NCBI GenBank assembly: GCA_016647705.1
Contig: CM028335.1
Span: forward strand, 24,778,905-24,842,904
Length of the DNA: 64,000 nt
Origin: Eucommia ulmoides
Taxonomy: Eukaryota; Streptophyta; Magnoliopsida; Garryales; Eucommiaceae
Direction of reading: 5' to 3'
A program made the position numbers and the translations under genes. Positions 1 through 10,832 of this stretch are shown piece after piece (the stretch's first letter is position 1; each line of letters opens with the position of its first letter). The notes beneath the pieces are model-generated. The model was not told the DNA's origin, ran no database searches, and saw only the letters and a program-made list of their open reading frames with translations.

Positions 1-2793
1 AAAATTCCCAATATAAAAGCAAGGAAAATATAGCGACATAATTAAGTTCCATTCAAATCCAACTAATATAAAAATCATACTAATCACCATGATAATAAAT
101 ATCAAATCAGCCAATATACGTAAAACATCACATTTCAAGCACACATCTCAAACACACTTTTTAAGCACACAACTCAAACACACACCTCAAACACACACCT
201 CAAACACACACACTGGCCAACCCTAGTGATCGTTTAACCTCACGATCGGGAGTTGCAACGGTACCGTACTACCTATAGGATTTGCCTTCCTAACGGACAC
301 CTATCACTCCGCCGAAGCGGATAATCACTGCGTAGTATAAATGTCTAACACTACTCTGCCAAAACAGATAAACATCACTCCATCGAAACGGATAAATACT
401 ATGGTATCGTCAAATCAATAACATCGTTAAATCAATACCATCACTCTGCTGAAGCAGATAATCATCACTTTACCGAAACAGATAAATACTATAGTATCGT
501 GAAGTCAATAACATCATCAAATTACGAATCAATAGCATCGTCTAATCAACAACATAGTCAAATTAATAACATCATCATTAGATCACAATGTAATGATATC
601 GTCTAATCAACATCGTCAGATTACACATCCACCTCTCTTTTCCAAAAATAGACTTTTTATCCGAAAATAATATTTCTCACTTTCTTTTAAAACGAAACGT
701 CTGATTTTATCAAAACCACTTTTCCATTTTTTATTTTTTTTGAAAACCATACATATTTAGAAAAACGGATATTTTCCACTCTCTTTTAAAACCACCCAAT
801 TTCAGCGAAAAAATCATTTTCAACTTCCTTTCGAAACCAACACAATTTATTAAAAATCCATTTTTTCAACTCATCCAGAAACCTGCTTGATCCATATCAT
901 TTTGAAATCATTTAATTTAACTACAATTATTTTCCATCATATATATATATATAGTTTGGCAAGAAGACAGTACACTCACCTCGTTTTTCGCACAGCAAAA
1001 ACACCATTGCCAAATGACTACCGGACCGCTACCGAAATATTGCCTGGAAGCAAGAGCCTGTGAATCTAACCATGACAGGCCTAAATCAACGTTTTATTCA
1101 CAACCCTAATATGCAGTGTGTCGCCCTAAATGCAAGATTTCCAATTTCATCAAAATTAATTATTTAACGAAATAATAATTGATTAAAATTTACTTGTTTC
1201 CGAATCACTCACGGGTCGCGAGATGAGTTCATATTTAAGTTGGGGTTAAAAGTGAAATTTTCCCCCATTTTTTTTCCTCTATTTGCAGCCCAACTGCCTC
1301 TTTTATCTTTTTCTCTTCCCACCTTCACGGCCGACGACTACAACACACTCTCCCATACCCCACGGCAGGACACGGATGTACCCACAAAATACCGGCCACT
1401 TCCTTTTCTGTGTTCCTATTTCTGATTTATACCCAGCTGCCGACGACAGACTCTCTCTCTCACTAGGTTCTCATTCTCCATCGGCCAACGATCGCCACCC
1501 GAAGTACCACCGGACCGATCTCTCTCTTTCTCCTTTATCTCACAACAGAACGACAACACACCGCCGGCGACCCACACACTCATACGACCGAAACACACAC
1601 ACATTCTGGACTATACCTGCAACTCACAGCCCTTGTCGATACACACTCTCTCCCTCTAACCTCACTTCACCTCCGACCATTCTACACCTGCACCATAATC
1701 ATCCCTGACCAACTGCGATCCACCCATGACCGTCGAGGGTTGACGGACGACGATCCGAACAACACTCCCACATACCCACATTCTACAGTTTTAAACCAAA
1801 ACAAAGAATGCACACATGCATGCACTGCCGTAGTGGCGACACACAACGTCGGCCGCACCGTGGCGACGATCACACATGCATGCAGTCGAAGAAACACACA
1901 CATATACACGCTGCACGAAACAAGAATTAGAAACACATACACTCTGTCGAACGCCACCGTCGGACGAAACCGAAACCCACCGGCAATCCCACCGCCGATC
2001 ACATACACATACATGCACCCACCCACTAGAATGATAAAAAAAAATACGCATAAATACTCACCAGATCGAAGATCATCGACGACTAGACAGTCGAACCCAA
2101 CTCCTGCTCACCGGCGATGCTAAGAACGCACACCGTCGAATGCCATCGTCGAAACACCCCACCGGCCGAACCACCTTCCCTCTCCCTTGGAACTGACGAC
2201 GATGATCCTCGCACACCCAAAAATATGAAATAACACTGAACGCACACTAATAACCATGCCGGGGAACCCACCACCGAAACCTCCCCTCCGTCTCCCTCTC
2301 TCTCTCTAAAATTTCTAAATTTCTAGATTGGGTTTGAAATTTTCGATCAGTTCCACATGCAAGAGTGAGTATATATTGCATGAGATTAGTGGGAGAAGTC
2401 GTTCCTGGCTTGCCATGTCGCCCACGCCGATCTCCCTTGCCGGCCGATTTGAGTCTCGTTACACACACACAACATATAATATACATATATGTGTTTTAAA
2501 AAAAAAAACTTTAGTTAAAATGCACTTTCCTCCTCCCAACTTCCTTTAAGATCTTATTTTAATCATTTTCAACTTTTACAAGTTTCTAAAATTATAATTT
2601 CACCCTTACTATTTTCAATTTTTGATTTTAATTATCAATTTGGATCTCAAGTTTAATTTCCATGTTTTCTTTATTTCAATTTTGACCCCTAAACTTTTAA
2701 TTTTGATTTTTATTAACAAAAATTTACCTCGAATTTTTCAATACTTTAAAATATAACTATTATTGACGTACGTACTATGATTTGGGCCTTACA
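1..2793 (-). mobile_element. Tekay-like chromovirus LTR, partial (copy F)
   Basis: This stretch matches the 2.78-kb LTR at 40750-43531 along its length. Both have the block around 120-260 (similar to 41220-41420), the repeated hairpin motifs, a T-rich block, CA-rich stretches, and the same outer end reading ...GTACG...CTTACA. On the minus strand the LTR begins TGTAAGGCC at 2793. What follows (2794 on) is unlike the internal region of the related full element, so this is probably a solo LTR or a truncated end; the other boundary lies outside the window. The long open frames between 1240 and 2550 are LTR DNA rich in CA/CT runs and show no protein family. Confidence 0.75.
300..490. repeat. Hairpin-bearing short tandem repeats in LTR copy F
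   Basis: Degenerate repeats built on CATCACTCCGCCGAAGCGGA are spaced irregularly. A perfect 5-bp stem with a CGAA loop lies at 308-321 (TCCGC...GCGGA), and a variant with both arms changed lies at 445-458 (TCTGC...GCAGA). Other copies have decayed arms. The same array occurs in the LTR at 41427-41665. Confidence 0.75.
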
Positions 2794-4215
2794 TTATTCT
2801 TGATTGTTAGTTTTCAATTGTTATTAGGGAAAATTACCGAGTAATCCCATTTTTAGCGTGAAACTACCGATAAAATCCACATTCATTTTCTTGTATTGAA
2901 AACTCTCATGCTAGCGATTTCTTGCACTGATTAGTCATTTTTCCGAAAAAGGCGGGCGACGAGATTACCGAAATTCCCCTCCCATGATTTCATGCGAGTA
3001 TCGCCTTGCCGTTGTCACTGTCGAGATCCGACGCACTCCTGCTATCGCCGTCCAGATCTAATGTCTTTTCAATCGTCGCCAACGCCTTCTCCATTGTCGT
3101 TGTCCAGATCCGACTTCTCCACCACATTCACAACTCAAATCTGAGCATTTCAATGGATGCATCACCCTTATTTATGCTTTGTTTAAATCTGGTGGGATTT
3201 TTTTTTTTTTTTTATTTTATTTTTTAGAGAGAGAGAAATGGTGAAGTGGATATTAAAGCCTTTGAAGTTCCTTTTTTAACTATTTACACATTGCACCCTA
3301 CAATGTTACATGAACATCCCCTGGGTATTAAAACCGTTAGAGTTCCTTTTTGACTATTTACACATTGCACCTTACAATGTTACATGTAACATCCCCTTGA
3401 AATATAGTGAGGGGAATGTGAATATGTGATAATGTGGGTCTGTGTTACATATAACATCCCCTTAAAATATAGTGAGAGAAATGTGAGTATATGATAATAT
3501 GAGTTTGTATTACATGTAACATACCCTTCAAATATTGTGAGAGAAATGTTGGTATGTGATAATATGGGTTTGTGTTAGTGAGAGAAATTGAAAATCGGAT
3601 TAATGTTACATGTAATATCCTCTGAAATATAGATGTTACGTGTTTGTTAGTAAAAGAAATTGAAAATTGAATTAATATTACATGTAATAGTCTCTAAAAT
3701 ATAGATGTTACATGTAACATCTACATAAAAATATGTTTTTTCATGTAAAATTAACTGGAAATAATTATTGATATATAGATGTTACATGTAACATTCATTG
3801 AAAATATGTTTTAAAATAATCATTGATTATAGATGTTACATGTAACATCCATTGGTTTTTTTTTTTTTTGAAATTTGTCAATATTAGACAGTATTATATT
3901 GTTACATTTGATGTTAAATATAACATTCACGCATAATACGATCCAAATGTCCAAAAATATGATTAGTATATCATAAAAAAAATGACATTTTACAGATTAA
4001 TACAGTGTAAAAATATTAATTTTATGATATCAGGAACTACGAAAAAATCCATGTATTTTGATGTTAGCATTGAAAGTTACATAAGAGATATATTTTTGTC
4101 ACAGAAATGACAAAAGGACTGCTCGGTGCATGGAAAGAAGAGTGAGTTTATTTGGTAGTTTCCGCCGTTTTTCAGCAATGTTCGGTCAGCGCCCCTTGTT
4201 ATTATTATTGATGTT
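2794..4215. other. Unassigned repeat with partial terminal inverted similarity
   Basis: No gene is recognisable here. The left part (2850-2880) carries GAAACTACCGATAAA and the right part (about 4150-4175) carries the inverted form of GAAACTACC plus ATAAA, which suggests worn terminal inverted repeats of a DNA transposon. The middle holds a short GC-richer stretch (2950-3170) resembling gene-derived filler, then the palindrome array described separately. No target duplication could be fixed. It could be a Mutator-like or hAT-like non-autonomous element; this is inference. Confidence 0.3.
3299..3849. repeat. Dispersed array of GATGTTACATGTAACATC palindromes
   Basis: Perfect palindromes of 16-18 bp occur at 3377-3392, 3704-3721, 3779-3794 and 3832-3849. 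Imperfect versions lie near 3299, 3448, 3509, 3603, 3641 and 3678. The spacing varies from about 40 to 140 bp. Around the earlier copies the intervening sequence is also repeated (ATAGTGAG..AATGTG..ATGTGATAAT), so this is a degenerate tandem array. Confidence 0.8.
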
Positions 4216-4321
4216 AAAATGAAATAGGCATGAAATGTTGTGTAAATAAAGGAGATTATGCCAAAAATAAAATAAAAATTAAAGATATTTTTTTTTTCGT
4301 TTACTTTTCCATTTTTTTTTT

Positions 4322-4373
<52 letters not shown>

Positions 4374-4825
4374 GAAGCAAATGATCTCCAACCGGGGTTA
4401 CATAGGTATTAGCCTTACAAGAAACGTTCTACATCATCTAAGATCTACAAACGTTTGTAATTAATACCCTACAATCTTCTGTAGATCTTTTATACAAAGA
4501 AAACACTACAACTTCCTATAATATTATTTTCGTTAAGATAATACTAGCAATATTGCACTTGAACTAAGTCTTGGTCTCATTTCCCCCTCCCCAAGAATTG
4601 TAACCACTTTATCAATTAAAAAAATAAACAAATAAATTGTTAAGATTTGTTTTGTTAATTTCAACACTTAGCATTATGTACATAAATTTAACTACAGGAA
4701 AAATAGAGTTAAAAAATATGTTGAACTAAAATTCAAATTAATTATTAATATTCTTTCTTGATAAAATATATATTTACGACAATAAACAATATGTTCAAAA
4801 TCACATTTAATATCTTTTAGATTGC
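4216..4825. other. Intergenic stretch with CA/TA microsatellite
   Basis: AT-rich sequence with no gene seen. A compound microsatellite, (CA)n followed by about 18 TA units, lies at 4320-4370. The rest, up to the copia insertion site, shows no family I recognise. The 5 bases GTTTG at 4826-4830 are the left copy of the copia target duplication. Confidence 0.6.
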
Positions 4826-4830
4826 GTTTG

Positions 4831-5234
4831 TGTTGGATTATGGAGCGGGTCGGGTTGACCTGTGGAGCGTCCACATGGGCCTCATGATTCATAGAGAGTT
4901 ACCATGTGAATGGGTGTACCTCTTGATCTTAAGGATCACATCTTTTCGATAGACACTCATTGGAATGGACATACTCTTTTGGTATGTACCCATTGGAATG
5001 GACACATCCTTTGAAATTTTCTCTATAAATATGCGTTGATACATCAAGGTCTCTATCCCATCAGATTACAGATAATTTGAGTGACCTTAATTAGCGAGTG
5101 TGTGGATATTATCGAAAAATACTCTAATAGTATTTTTTTTGCCGATCAGAGAAGAAACGAGAAACAAGTTGTAAACGAATCTTTTGAATCCAAAAAGGTA
5201 TGCTTCCGTTTTAATGTTTCTGCATTTGTTTACA
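4831..5234 (+). repeat. 5' LTR of copia A
   Basis: 404 bp, beginning TGTTGG and ending TACA. It matches 19359-19761 with scattered substitutions, mostly transitions. A TATA box is at 5024-5029. The match ends exactly one base before the primer-binding site. Confidence 0.92.
5024..5029 (+). promoter_or_regulatory. Probable TATA box of the copia A 5' LTR
   Basis: TATAAA within TTCTCTATAAATATG about 200 bp from the LTR start, conserved in the 3' LTR (CTCTATAAATATGAG near 19549). It would mark the U3/R border. Confidence 0.6.
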
Positions 5235-5235
5235 T

Positions 5236-5248
5236 TGGTATAGGAGCC
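5236..5248 (+). other. Primer-binding site, initiator Met-tRNA type (copia A)
   Basis: TGGTATAGGAGCC starts one base after the LTR. The standard plant copia site is TGGTATCAGAGCC, so 11 of 13 bases match. Confidence 0.85.
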
Positions 5249-5599
5249 TTATAGACTCGTTTCACCAAATCATGTTGTCCATAGAAGGAAATCGTTTTTT
5301 CTTGTTGATGGCCGAAATATTTTTTTTTACTGAAAAGTTCGATATTTCTGGAAATTTTTTATAATAAAAATTCTACGTTTCATTACACGTTCAACGATAT
5401 AAATTTGATAAAATTTGGACGTACGATTGATTTTATATGATTTTTTCAAGATTAAAAACTTGGAATTCGCCGTGCTATTTAGTCCAGTATTCTGGTTCTG
5501 GAATAGTGAAGAAGACGACGTAAAACGATGTCGTTTGGTTTCTATGATTGTATTTGATGATACAGTGTTTGTATTTTTAGATTCATTCACACACTTTTG

Positions 5600-5850
5600 T
5601 ACTGAAGTGACATGTTGGTCTATTGGTGCCTCTCTGAAATGCAGCTGTGGCTAATGCCCCAGTGTCTAGAGTTCAAATTTGGGCAGTATATTTTTTTTTA
5701 TTAATCATTTAAATGGGGAAAAAAAAGAGAAAAAAATGGGTTTTAATGTCGGAGCCCACAGAGATTCGAACCTATAACCTATTCATAAGAGGTCAAGCCT
5801 CGCAACCACCGTCACAGACCAGAACTTGGTGTACGTTTTGGCATTTTTTT
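5600..5850. other. Possible tRNA-derived SINE-like pair in the copia A leader
   Basis: At 5612-5695 the plus strand has an A-box-like TGGTCTATTGG and, about 50 bp on, a B-box-like GAGTTCAAATTTGG, followed by a T-rich tail. At 5757-5845 the minus strand has a good B box (GGTTCGAATC) with an A-box-like GTGACGGTGGTTGCG upstream. Neither folds into an obvious whole tRNA. Two inverted SINE heads is the simplest reading, but the evidence is motif-level only. Confidence 0.3.
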
Positions 5851-6200
5851 TTGGTTTATATCCGCATATGTTTATGCATCAATTTCACTTCATTAGTTTT
5901 GAGCATGAATTATATGTGAAATCTTTCATGTTATTTAATCTGATAGACATATAATGTTTATTTAGAAAATCATGAAATTAAAATTGTGGGCCACGATGAG
6001 TTGAAATATATTTTTCTTATTCTTGTTTTGCGCATAATATATCTACAAATGATATTTATCTATCAATGCAAGAGATAATTATAAGAATAACGAAATTTTC
6101 GATCTTGTACTATAGAGATATGTATTATTTTTAGATTCGATTATTGCGGCAAAATAATTATTGTGTGCTAATATCCTAAATGTTCATAAAATGTAGTGAA

Positions 6201-7060
6201 ATGGCTTTAACGAATATAGTAGCAGATCTTTCCAAAGTTGAAAAACTGGATGAGAATAATTACGATATTTGGCATCATAAGATCCAGTATCTCCTAAATG
6301 AGCGAGAAGTTCTGGAAACACTAACACATAGCATGGAATCACCTCCCGAAGGTAATTTTGCCCAACACCGGTGTGAGATGGAAACCTATCAAAATTTGGC
6401 CAAGAAATATCGTAGTGCAAGATTCACTATGTTAAGCTATATGCACGATGATCTAATTGGTATTTATGAAGGTTATGTCATTGTACTAAAGATGTGGAAT
6501 GCCTTGAAGTTGGCATTTGCTGGTACATCAACAACTAGGTTGCGAGTCTTGACACTTAAGTTTGAAATTTATAAGATGTCTCCTAAAACAAAGATGGTTG
6601 AGCATCTTCGAAAAATGTCGGCTATGATATGCAACCTAAAAGCAGCTGGTAACAACTTATCTGAAGAGAAACAAATCTTAGTTGTGCTTCGCTCTTTGTG
6701 TGATTCTTGGGAGCAAATGAAGCTCTCAATGACGCACAATGAAAATATCTAAAATTTTACCCAATTACAATGTCATTTGGAATTGGAGGCAGAGAGGTTA
6801 GAGGCACAATGTAATACTTCTATGTTTGTCGCTGAGTCAAGCCATCGCCGGACATTTAGGTCCAAGCGAAAGTGGTAGGACAAAGTGCAACAAGGAGGAA
6901 TAAGAGGATTTTCTTATAAAAAGAGAAAGGACAGAAAGTATAAAAAAGGCAAGCATGGAGGAAAGAAAGACAAGTCTAAGCTGAAGTGTTACAACTGTGA
7001 TAAACTTGGTCACTTCGCTCGTGAATGCACTGAGCCGAAGAAGGTACAAACCAACTTTAT
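6201..7060 (+). pseudogene. gag: copia A gag (nucleocapsid) with zinc knuckle
   Basis: The reading frame begins MALTNIVADLSKVEKLDENN, and the next residues, containing YDIWHHKIQYLL, match the N-terminal copia gag fold that packages element RNA. The in-frame ATG at 6180 is also possible, but 6201 gives the better match. The first block runs to a stop at about 6751. The same frame resumes through a lysine-rich stretch to a CCHC zinc knuckle, CYNCDKLGHFAREC, at 6987-7028. Two in-frame stops (near 6750 and 6878) interrupt it, so no intact gag could be made. It reads in the same frame as the protease that follows. Confidence 0.85.
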
Positions 7061-7690
7061 ATTTCAAAATGACGCCTTTGTGTGCAGTTATGTCTTGGTT
7101 GCTTATTCATTTCCTGATTGGATTGTAGATACTGGAGCAACAAGACACGTCGCAAAAGATTGAGTAGGGTTAATTGAGTATTGTAGAATTCCAATTGGGA
7201 GTCAACATATTTACATGGGGAATAACACTAGCAAATATGTGATAGGAATTGGAACCTATCAATTAAAAATGCATTTTGGACGTACCGTGCTTCTCTATGA
7301 TGTTCTCTATACTCCTGGAGTTTGACGAAACTTGATGTCTATTGCAGCCATGGCCAGACTAGGTTTTTCTTTCAGTTTCACTATAGACTCTGTTTAATAT
7401 TATTTAGACTCCGTGTTTTATGGTAGTGGACATATAGTAAATGGATTCTATGTACTAGATGTTGATGATTCTTTATATTTTGATACATATTTAACTTCTA
7501 GTGATAATGAGTCTATTATATCTACATTTGTTACACGGCATGCAAGACTTGGTCATATTGGGCAAGAAAAAATAATAAAGTTAGCTCGAGAAGGACTTTT
7601 AGGTCCACTCTTTAGAGTTAACTTACCTGTCTATGAATTTTGTTTGGTTGGAAAGGCTAGAAGAAAGCCTTTTCTAGTATGGCTATAAGG
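7061..7690 (+). pseudogene. copia A protease and GAG-pre-integrase region
   Basis: The aspartic protease active site DTGA is intact at 7128-7139 in the context DWIVDTGATRHV. After a stop at 7161-7163 the same frame continues with the typical linker and stops again near 7324 and 7397. The GAG-pre-integrase domain follows, with ARLGHIGQEKI (about 7540-7575) and a lone downstream Cys of its HHCC-type knuckle. The frame then shifts relative to the integrase at about 7680. In intact elements the protease matures the Gag-Pol polyprotein. Confidence 0.85.
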
Positions 7691-8593
7691 GCTACATCTC
7701 CCTTAGAGTTAGTCCATTTTGACATTTGCGGACCTATGAATGTTAGGGCACGACATGGTGCTAATTATTTTATCACATTCATTGATGATTACTCACGTTT
7801 TGGTTATGTTTATCTCATTTCTCACAAATCAGAGGCATTGGATTGCTTCCAAAGATTTCTTCATTTAGTTGAGAATCAAAGAGGTAAAAATATTAAGATT
7901 TTACGTACTGACGGAGGACGTGAGTATTTTTCTGAACAATTCAAGGACTTATGTGATAATAGAGGCATAATTAGACAGTTGACAATTTTTGGTACTCCAC
8001 AACAAAATGGAGTAGCCGAGCGTAGGAATCGAACTTTATTGGATATGGTGAGGTCAATGATGGCACATGCTAATCTACCCATCAATTTCTGGGGAGATGT
8101 TTTATTGACAACAACCTATATCCTTAATAGAATGCCCTCCAAGTCAGTACCATCTACACCATATGAGTTATGGACTGGTTTCAAACCAGAATTAGAACAC
8201 TTGCGACCATGGGGATCTGCAGGTTATGTTCGTTTTACATCATATGCACAAGGAAAATTGAGCCCTAGAGCTCAAAAGTGCACATTCGTTAGATATCCTG
8301 ATCACTCCGAAGGATATGTGATGTTACATGAACGTTCAGATGGTGTACTAATTGAGATTGAGTCACGCGATGTCGAATTTATGGAAAATGAATTTCCAAG
8401 CAGAAGTGAACTAAGAGATAGTAAAGAACTTTATGAGCTGAATGAGTTAAATGATAACTCTACACCATCACTCAGCGAGGGTGGAAAAATTAATTCTCGT
8501 TCTTCTACAAGTACGCCAATGATCGTCGAGGATAGTGAGAGTGATTTAGAGAATAGTGGGAGTAATTTAGAGAATAGTGGGAGTATACCATAA
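7679..8593 (+). pseudogene. copia A integrase core, best-preserved ORF of the element
   Basis: A 304-codon open frame. It contains the full retroviral-type integrase triad: Asp15 (HFDICGP), Asp78 (ILRTDGG) and Glu114 (NGVAERRNRT), with the classic 35-residue D-E spacing. The C-terminal part reads TPYELWTGFKPELEHLRPWG, usual for copia, and a Ser/Asp/Glu-rich tail with a small repeat (ENSGSNLENSGS) leads into the RT. It would insert the cDNA into the genome. The domain looks intact, but it is cut off from a usable gag-pol by the flanking frameshift and the stop at 8591-8593. Confidence 0.88.
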
Positions 8594-9585
8594 AATAATT
8601 CTCAAACTTTTCAGCTGCATAGAAGTCAACGTGCAAATATTCATCGATGTCTATTTAAGATTGATGAGGATTTTTTCATGTGTTATTCACTAGAGGAAGA
8701 TGAACCTTCCTCTTATCAAGATGCCTTATCATGGCCTGCTGCTAAAGAATAGATAACTGCAATGGAAAATGAGTTTAGTTCTATGCAAAAGAATCAACTA
8801 TGAGAACTAGTTAATCTTCCGCTTAGACAAAAATCTATTGGAAATAAATGGGTTTTAAAGATTAAACGTCAGGTAGATGGATCTATCGATAGGTACAAAG
8901 CTCATCTCGTAGCAAAAGGTTACACTCAAAAAGAGGGTGTAGACTACGAGGAAACTTTTTCACCTGTTGTTAGGTTTGCCTCCATTCGCCTAATCCTAGT
9001 CATCGTCGCCTATTTGGATCTAGAACTTTTTCAAATGGATGTTAAAACTACTTTTCTCAATGGAGAACTAGATGAAGAGATATACATGGATCAACCTATT
9101 GATTTTGTGGCCAAGGGACAAGAGCACAAAGTGTGCAAGCTAAAACGTTTCATTTATGGTCTAAAACAATTATCTAGACAATGATACCTCAAATTTCATC
9201 AAGCCATAATTACTTTTGGCTTTATCATGATCGAGGAAGATCATTGTGTTTATATAAAGCAGTTGGAGAAGGGTTTCATTATCCTTACTTTGTATGTAGA
9301 CAATATTTTATTGGTAGAAAATGACATAGGGATGATTGTCTCTACTAACGAGTAGTTGTCTTTTACTTTTGATATGAAGGACATGGGTGAAGCAAATTAT
9401 GTACTTGGTGTTAAAATTATTCGAGACCATTCTAAGAAACTTCTTGCTTTGTCTCAAGAGACTTATATGAGGAAGGTAGTTGAACGATTTCGAATGCATA
9501 ATGCTAAGCCTATAGACACTCCTGTTGAGAAGGGTAGTACCTTGATTCTTGATTTTTGTCCTAGAAATAATGCTAAAAAAAAGAG
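8594..9585 (+). pseudogene. copia A reverse transcriptase
   Basis: Same frame as the integrase after a stop. It shows NKWVLKIKRQVDGS, RYKAHLVAKGYTQKEGVDYE, ETFSPVVRFASIR, LDLELFQMDVKTTFLNGELD and KLKRFIYGLKQLSRQ. The catalytic YVDD box at 9293-9304 reads YVDN, which loses one metal-binding aspartate. Stops fall near 8749, 8801, 9182 and 9353. A frameshift near 9580, in an A-rich run, separates it from RNase H. It is non-functional. Confidence 0.88.
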
Positions 9586-10266
9586 ATGTCACGTATACCA
9601 TATGCAAGTGCAATTGAAAGTCTAATGTATTCCATGATGTGTACACGACCAGACAAATGTTATGTAGTGGGGTTGGTTAGTCATTTCCAGAGCAATCCAA
9701 GAATTGTTCATTGGAGAGCAGTTAAAAGGATCTTGCGGTACCTTCGTGGAATCGCAGACTATATGCTTTACTATCGTCATGGAAATATACATTTGCAAAG
9801 ATATAGTGATGAAGATTGGAGTGGTGACTTGGATGAACATAAGTCAACATCAGGATATGCTTTCATACTCAGCAACGGTGCTATTTCGTGGTCTAGCAAA
9901 AAGTAATCCTGCATAGCACTATCCACTATGGAAGCAGAATATGTTGCTTGTGCTTCAGCAGTTCAAGTGGCTGTTTGGTTAAAAAGATTTTTAGAAAGTC
10001 TTGAGATAGTACCACATTCTGCAGATCTTGTAACCATACATTGTGATAGTATGGCTGCTCTCGCATATGTCAAGTATCCTAAGTATCATGGAAAGACGAA
10101 GCATATTTAAACTTGATATCACTACATCCGAGATAGAGTCTCACATGGAGAAGTGGTACTTAAGTATATTTCTACGAGTAAAATGGTGGCTGATCCTTTA
10201 ACCAAACCTATTTCTAAAGATTTGTTCCAATCTCATGTAAGGTCTTTGGGTCTTTGTAGATTGTAA
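9586..10266 (+). pseudogene. copia A RNase H and end of pol
   Basis: The frame runs from RIPYASAIESLMYSMMCTRP through the RNase H motif YSDEDWSGDLDEHKSTSG, then STMEAEYVACASA, CDSMAALAYVKYPKYHGKTK and a C-terminus VADPLTKPISKDLFQSHVRS. Stops at about 9904 and 10108 interrupt it. The stop after SLGLCRL at about 10264 is the natural end of pol. Confidence 0.85.
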
Positions 10267-10426
10267 AAGATATGCTTGATTTATTGACTTCATATATTTG
10301 TACCGCAATGCACATTTACAATTTCATACTTTATTTGCATTTATTAAAAGTATGATACATGATTTAGAATATTTTCTATAGCACACATTTTATCATGATG
10401 ATAGATGTCACTAGGCTAAAAGGTTG
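10267..10426 (+). other. copia A 3' untranslated region, part 1
   Basis: AT-rich non-coding sequence after the pol stop. It is interrupted at GCTAC (10427-10431) by the Athila-like insertion and resumes at 18441. Confidence 0.7.
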
Positions 10427-10614
10427 GCTACTGATAGGTTGAAAATACCTATCTATTTCTAACTCGAATTTGCCAGTTTTTGAGTGTTTTATTGTGCTTT
10501 TGTTAGTTTTTATGTAATTCAGGTGTAGGGACGTAAACAAGTGACAAACGAGTGAAACGGTGGGAAAACACCAAAGAAACGATGGAAAAATATAAGGTTT
10601 CAGGACAGCAAGCC

Positions 10615-10774
10615 ACCGTCGCGGCGGTAAAAATACAGAGAAGGGTGAATTTTGCTCAATCCCCACCGCCGCGGCGGTGAAAGTCCAAAGATTTAAGATT
10701 TTGGCTCACCGCCATAGCAGTGAGCTAACCGACTTACCCACCACCGCAACAGTGATCCCCACTGCCACGGCGGT
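10615..10774. repeat. CCGCGG-core palindrome array in U3 of Athila A 5' LTR
   Basis: Five palindromes in 160 bp: ACCGTCGCGGCGGT at 10615, the perfect 16-mer CACCGCCGCGGCGGTG at 10664-10679, TCACCGCCATAGCAGTGA at 10706, CACCGCAACAGTG at 10742, and ACTGCCACGGCGGT at 10761. They are islands of GC in AT-rich DNA and end 52 bp upstream of the TATA box. Confidence 0.85.
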
Positions 10775-10826
10775 CAGCTCTGCACAGACAAGAAGATATT
10801 TCTAGATATTTTTGAAACCTTGGGCC

Positions 10827-10832
10827 TATAAA
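10827..10832 (+). promoter_or_regulatory. Probable TATA box, Athila A 5' LTR
   Basis: TATAAA in GGGCCTATAAAAGC, conserved at 17515-17520 in the other LTR. A TATA-like sequence holds the same position in the related LTR at 50121-50128 on the minus strand. Confidence 0.65.

Noticed and set aside
1240..2550. Several overlapping ORFs rich in Thr, His, Pro and Ser
   Set aside because: They lie in the CA/CT-rich part of a Tekay-like LTR. The same translations appear in the matching LTRs at 42550-42920 and 48780-49290, with no conserved reading frame.
5757..5845. A tRNA gene on the minus strand
   Set aside because: Only the B box is good. No acceptor or anticodon stem can be formed with the surrounding bases.
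7679..8593. An active copia integrase gene
   Set aside because: The triad is intact, but there is no start context, the frame is shifted from gag-PR, and the rest of pol is full of stops.
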